DNA of 64,000 nucleotides from Zeus faber (lineage: Eukaryota > Chordata > Actinopteri > Zeiformes > Zeidae), in the NCBI GenBank assembly GCA_960531495.1, contig OY482863.1:2124466-2188465 (forward strand), read 5' to 3'. Below the pieces are notes generated by a model. It saw nothing but the letters and a program-made list of their open reading frames with translations. It was not told the DNA's origin and searched no databases. The position numbers were made by a program, and so were the translations under genes. Of this stretch, positions 59,150 through 64,000 are shown piece after piece (the stretch's first letter is position 1; the number at the start of each line of letters is the position of its first letter).

Positions 59150-60186
59150 GCTGTCGTCTGCACACCACGCTCACGCACCTGGATGGCCAGAAGGGGGCCT
59201 ATGTGAGAATGCTGTTCATTGATTATAGTTCAGCTTTCAACACCATAGTCCCCACCAGACTGGCTGTCAAGTTGTTGGAGCTAGGATTGAATGCTCCGCT
59301 GTGCACCTGGATCCTGGACTTCCTCACAGGCCGCCCCCAGGTGGTCAAGGTGGGGAAGTACATGTCAAGCTCCCTCACCCTGAATACAGGATCCCCCCAG
59401 GGCTGCGTCCTCAGCCCCCTACTGTACTCCCTGTACACACATGACTGTGTGGCCAGGTCCAGCTCCAACACCATCATCAAGTTTGCTGACGACACCGTGG
59501 TCGTGGGCCTGATCACCGACTGCGATGAGAAGGCCTACCGCGAGGAGGTGGCTGACCTGTCACTCTGGTGCCAGGACAACAGCCTCCACCTGAACGTCAG
59601 CAAAACCAAGGAGCTGATTGTGGACTTTAGGCGTGGATCACAATCGAGGACGCACGCGCCCTTGTGGATTAATGGGACTTCTGTCGATAGGGTGAGCAGC
59701 TTCAGATATCTGGGAGTCCACATCACAGAGGACTTAACATGGACTGTTCACACAGACACTCTGGTGAGAAAGGCGAGGCAGCGTCTCTACCACCTCAGGC
59801 AGCTGAGGAAATTCCGGGTCTCGGTGAGGATCCTCAAGTCCTTCTACTCTGGAGCAGTGGAGAGCATCCTGACAGGCAACATCACTGCCTGGTTTGGGAA
59901 CTGTACTGCCCAGGACAGGCGGGCCCTGCAGAGGGTGGTGCGTTCAGCTGAACGTACCACTGGAACTACCCTCCCCCCCTTGCAGGAGCTATACACCAGG
60001 AGGTGTAGTAGCAGAGCCCGTAGGATCATGAAGGATCCTCATCACCCCAACAACGGACTGTTTCAGCTGCTGCGGTCAGGCAAGCGCCTCCGCAGTCACG
60101 CAGCGAGAACAGAGAGACTGAGACGGAGTTTCTTCCCTCAAGCCATTAGAACTGTCAACGCTGACCTCACCAGGGGTCCTAACTGA
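59150..60186 (+). pseudogene. LINE reverse transcriptase fragment
   Basis: About 345 uninterrupted codons to TGA at 60184-60186. Palm motifs are present: [32 protein letters not shown], the catalytic [21 protein letters not shown] and FRYLGVHIT, then the thumb-like C-terminal part. The endonuclease and the first RT motifs are missing by 5' truncation. The lack of stop codons suggests recent insertion. An ATG at 59059 opens the frame only by chance in flanking A-rich sequence. Confidence 0.9.
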
Positions 60187-60690
60187 GCCATGCACTAGGC
60201 TCCACTACCTACTGTACTGTATGTAGCATACTGTACCGCATACTGTATCACTGTTCAGGGTTGTTCGTGATGCCGTATTGCTGCGCCGTACTGTTGTATA
60301 CTGTGCTGTATTATCCCAAACACTACCTCACACTATTCACATTCACATGCCACTTTAATTCACATGCCACTTTAAATGCACATATCTGTATATACATAGC
60401 CATATTCCTTCAACCTATTCCATTTTATTTCAATTTATTTTTTATTGTATTTTATTCTATATATTTTTTATCTTATTCTATAAGTATTCCACTTACTGTA
60501 TTACGTTTTAGGAGTCAGTTAGTCGGTCTATTAGAAAGGAATTTTCTACTTTTTATTTTATTTTATTTTTGTACTTTTTCCTAGGACTTATTGTGTGCTA
60601 TCACCGGGTGCGTTGCATTACATTTCACTGCATATATGTATGGAAGTATGTATATGTATGTGACAAATAAAAATCTTGAATCTTGAATCT
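59150..60690 (+). mobile_element. 5'-truncated L2-like non-LTR retrotransposon
   Basis: Carries the C-terminal two thirds of a reverse transcriptase. Its 3' UTR ends in TGACAAATAAAAATCTTGAA and short TCTTGAA repeats, the tandem tail typical of L2/CR1-group LINEs. The 5' junction lies near 59130-59160 after an (AAACAAA)n stretch. Confidence 0.85.
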
Positions 60691-61505
60691 TGAATCTGGG
60701 GGAGAAAAGTCAAATGAAAGAGCAAGGACGAACAGCCCCCTGCCCCAACCCAACGCCACCTGGGAGAGAGTGAGGCGTTCAAGTACCCTCCTTCAGGAGA
60801 GCACCGTCTCAGCCAGGAAGCCGACGCAGGAAGAAACCGGAGAACACGACATTGACACACAGAGCGGACGAGCGTGATACTTGAAGAAGGATCCAGAATA
60901 AAGCAAAGGAACGAGGGAAACGACTGGATCTTATCAACTTGTTCCTACTGAACGAGAACAACACGCTGGGACGGGAGGAGAGAGGGTGCCACGCCCAGAC
61001 TGCACGCACCATCCAGACCCCCCCACCCCCCGCCCCCTTTTTTTATATACACCCATCTGCTACGTACGTTCAATCCCTGCTGCTCTCAAATTCTAATCAC
61101 TTTGTTTTTATTTGCTTTTTTTTTTTTTTTCCTTTTTCATTCCTGACCTGTTTTCTTTTTATTCATTATTTTAAATCATTTTTTTTATTCCTGTTTCTTT
61201 CATTTCTGCCCTCTATTCTGTTTTATTTTTTTATTTCACATTTGTTTCTGCTATTCCTGCCCTGCTTTATTTTTTTCGTTAGTTCGTTTTACTGCAGCCC
61301 TCTCTGTTCTCATTATTTTAGCCATTTTCAGAGAATATGGATGTGATCTCTGCTCAACCTTCATGTGAATATTTGACCCAGAGATCAAACTGACGAGTGG
61401 AATCACTGGATCAGTGCGGGGCTGGAACCAGGACTTTTACTTACCGGACCTGGAATCTGCTTCTACTACTCCCACCAGGAAAACGCAGCCAAAACACGAC
61501 AGAAT
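60691..61505. other. Stretch without recognisable gene
   Basis: Nothing coding supported. A T-rich segment at 61090-61330 and a fragment resembling the MITE family arms (GGGGCTGGAACCAGGACTTT, ACCGGACCTGGAATCTGC) at about 61418-61458. Confidence 0.45.
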
Positions 61506-64000
61506 GACCAGGATAAATATAAAATTAACTTTATTTACCATCAATATTTGAACCGTCTATGTACAAGGGAACCATTCAGTCTTTGTATTGCGCTCTGTAA
61601 TGGGATGACACCATCAGCATCTACATCAGTCCCACAGGTCACATCCACCAAACACCGACACTCTGCTTCTATAAATATTGTCTGTCGCCGCCCGTGTCCA
61701 AGATGTTGCCACGAAGCATCTTTTACAAACAGTATGTCGGGTTAAAAAAACAAACAAACAAACAAAAACAAAACACAGACTTGATGTATCAAAGCAGAGG
61801 AAATAATGCCATGCACTGTTTGGAGAAAGTAAGACTTTACCGGGCGTCGTAAAAGTGCAAAGTGACATTTTAACACGTGTTGCCATGACGACGTACATCA
61901 CAGATATAGATACATAGAAAAGCGGACTTCCTGTGGTCCCGCTGGGGTCGGAGGATTTTAAAGGCGTGACTCGCTTGCGAGGCTTTCTTGCGACGCCGAA
62001 CGGCACGAACAGAGAAACAAACGCAAAGGAACACGGAACATTCAGTTGAACTGAGCTGAGTTTCGACCTTGAAGGAGAGGGAGAGGTCACACAGGGACAC
62101 AAACACACTTCTCCCACAAGTTAAAGCTCCTTCCAAACGGGTTCCTTCCGACGCCGCCGGGTGCTTTGACAAAGCCGCGCCACAGATTGTCAAACAGATT
62201 GTTGTGGAAATTTTGGTCGAAGCCGCCTTCGCAGAGATGAGCACGACGTGGAATGTAACGAGATAAAGACCTGGTGCCCCGCCCGCCCCTCGCACACCCA
62301 ACCCAGGAGAAGTGAGATGAATCAACTGTTGATTGTTGTGACCACAAAACTATTTACATCGGATTACATTTGGCAACCTCGAGACGAAACAAACAACAAA
62401 ACAAAAATCCAAAACAAATAAATTAGTGCCCAAAACGCTAACAAACAACCTTTGACTTGAGTTCACCCGGTGAAACTTGAGGTGGAGCCGCTGCCTCGAG
62501 TTGCTCCCGTTCTACGCCGGGTTCCCATGTTTATGCGGCTGAGTGCACGTTAACAGATATAATGTTGATACAGGACTATAGTGACTATGTAGTATTGTGT
62601 TTTGGTACGACAGCGGTTCTAACGTCGCCCCCTAGCGGCGAGGCTGGTTCGTATGTCGCCCCCTAGTGTTGAGGCTGCGTCACAGACGCGGCCTTGGTAC
62701 AGATATCGCCGGTTGTCGCTTTGAGCGGCTTGTAACGAAGGCTAAACATCACATAAGCGTCTGATCTAAGCTTCTGAGGGTTAAAGGTTAAAGTTAAATA
62801 AGCTTTGCGTTAAAGGCGTTACTTCACACACCACTCAATGACAAAGTAAGGCAGCATTCCCGTAACAGGCGACAGCTACAGATACGATAACGCCCGTCAC
62901 GACACGACAAGGAAATGATAAAAACTTCTACAATAAATCAAGCGATTTAATCAAACATCCAGATTCTGCCTTTTTAAAAGGTGCTAGTGGTCTCGAGCGG
63001 CAGCTTGAAGTGAACTGCGGTCGGAAAATAAGGCAAAGTGGGAGAATCAAGCATCGCTCTGCGGAGGCCGGGGACCGGCTTCCTCTCTAAGGCGCTTGGT
63101 GAGTTGAAAAAAAGAAAGAAAGAAGCTTGAATAGAAACCTTCATATGTTAAAATGGGGAATTCATCCCACGTCTCCACATATTCAATGTGAATCAGAGCG
63201 AGCTTTCAGGGCAGAGAAGTGAGACAACGTCTGCTCACGGGCTCCCGTCATGCAGACACAGCGGTTGATCTGAAATCTCCCCCGAAATAATAAAATTAAA
63301 GATGAAATACGCGACGAGCAGACGGAGCCTTCATGTGTCTGTCAAAAAAGAGGTTATTTGGAGAACAGCTCTAGTTATTACAGGGTCTTGTCATCATTAA
63401 AAAAAAAAAAAAAAAGTCCCCAAATTATCAAGTTATTCTGGGATGGAAACTGTGACCAGAGTGACCAAAGTCTGACCAGCAGTCTAATGATGGGCTTGAT
63501 ATTTAATAATTGTTTGTTTAATATTGTTTGATATTTTATAATTGTTTGTTTAATATTGTGTTGCTTGTGTATTTGTCCAACTATAGTACGTTGACTTTTA
63601 CAGAGCCACTGGTCTGCGTGGAAATTAAATAATATACAGTTAACACTAATAATATACTATGATATGTAATAATAATATGTTATTATTGTGATTATTATTT
63701 TTATTATTATTATTATTATTATTATTGTGTTTTTCTCTGATGTGATTTATTTGAGCTTTTGAAATTATCCAAATAAACATAGCGGGTGTTTAACCCCCCC
63801 CCAAAAAAAAACAATATTTCATGTCAAATGAATGAAGGTGATAAGAGAATGAATCAAGATTTGTCAAATTATTAGTACATACAAGTTAAAAAAACATTGA
63901 GGATCATTGATGAAAAGTTTTACAAAGTATTTGAGCAACTTTGACTGGAAAGCAGGATTTGCATAAACGTACAATATTTCAGATGATTGTGGTTCATTTG
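61506..64000 (-). other. Possible 3' UTR of a gene beyond the right edge
   Basis: A minus-strand AATAAA lies at 61530-61535. The following 2.4 kb is largely non-repetitive with no coding exon, which suits a long 3' UTR read leftwards. This is inference. Simple repeats occur at 63400-63415 (poly A) and 63690-63725 (TTA). Confidence 0.3.

Noticed and set aside
59059-59150. ATG at 59059 as the true start of the LINE protein
   Set aside because: The first 30 or so codons are A-rich simple sequence unrelated to reverse transcriptases; the element is 5'-truncated.
61626-62117. 163-codon minus-strand open frame near the right edge
   Set aside because: No recognisable domain, phenylalanine/leucine-rich composition typical of A/T-rich UTR, and it lies directly upstream of a poly(A) signal.

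Overview
The window looks like teleost fish nuclear DNA. It has multi-exon genes with GT-AG introns, dense (CA)n, (GA)n and (TA)n microsatellites, fish-type Tc1 transposons, tRNA-derived SINEs, an L2-like LINE, and a fish B-type (lily-type) mucus lectin gene. The species cannot be fixed from the sequence alone. All three recognisable host genes lie on the minus strand; their exons were assembled by hand from conserved peptides, splice signals and phase.

Layout, left to right. Positions 1-3.7 kb are repeat-rich: a PIF/Harbinger transposase fragment, satellite-like tandem repeats and a directly duplicated 0.2 kb segment. About 3.77-42.9 kb is nrbp2, nuclear receptor binding protein 2, a pseudokinase. 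It has 18 coding exons, all in frame, giving 505 residues. Exon 1 sits in a CpG-rich promoter near 42.8 kb and is separated from exons 2-18 (15.1-6.3 kb) by a 27.7 kb first intron filled with simple repeats, minisatellites, MITEs and a SINE.

About 44.3-47.3 kb is a two-coding-exon B-lectin gene (pufflectin/plumieribetin-like) with an in-frame TGA in exon 1 and a Tc1 element in its intron. From 47.3 to 52.1 kb there is an LTR-like segment, an unexplained GC-rich block and a second Tc1 element in opposite orientation. About 52.4-58.4 kb is a chemerin-like gene (rarres2 type: signal peptide, cystatin-like fold, six cysteines) with four coding exons. Its second intron is almost entirely a 1.3 kb minisatellite built on AGGTCA/AGGTTA 9-mers. 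From 59.1 to 60.7 kb is a 5'-truncated L2-like LINE with a long reverse-transcriptase reading frame. From 61.5 kb to the end there is no coding exon I can support; a minus-strand poly(A) signal at its left edge suggests the 3' UTR of a gene beyond the window.

No operon-like or pathway relation between the genes is implied. The strongest candidates for novelty are the nuclear-receptor-half-site minisatellite inside a chemerin-family gene, the inverted Tc1 pair bracketing a lectin first exon that carries a nonsense codon, and the short nrbp2 introns made largely of (GT)n.
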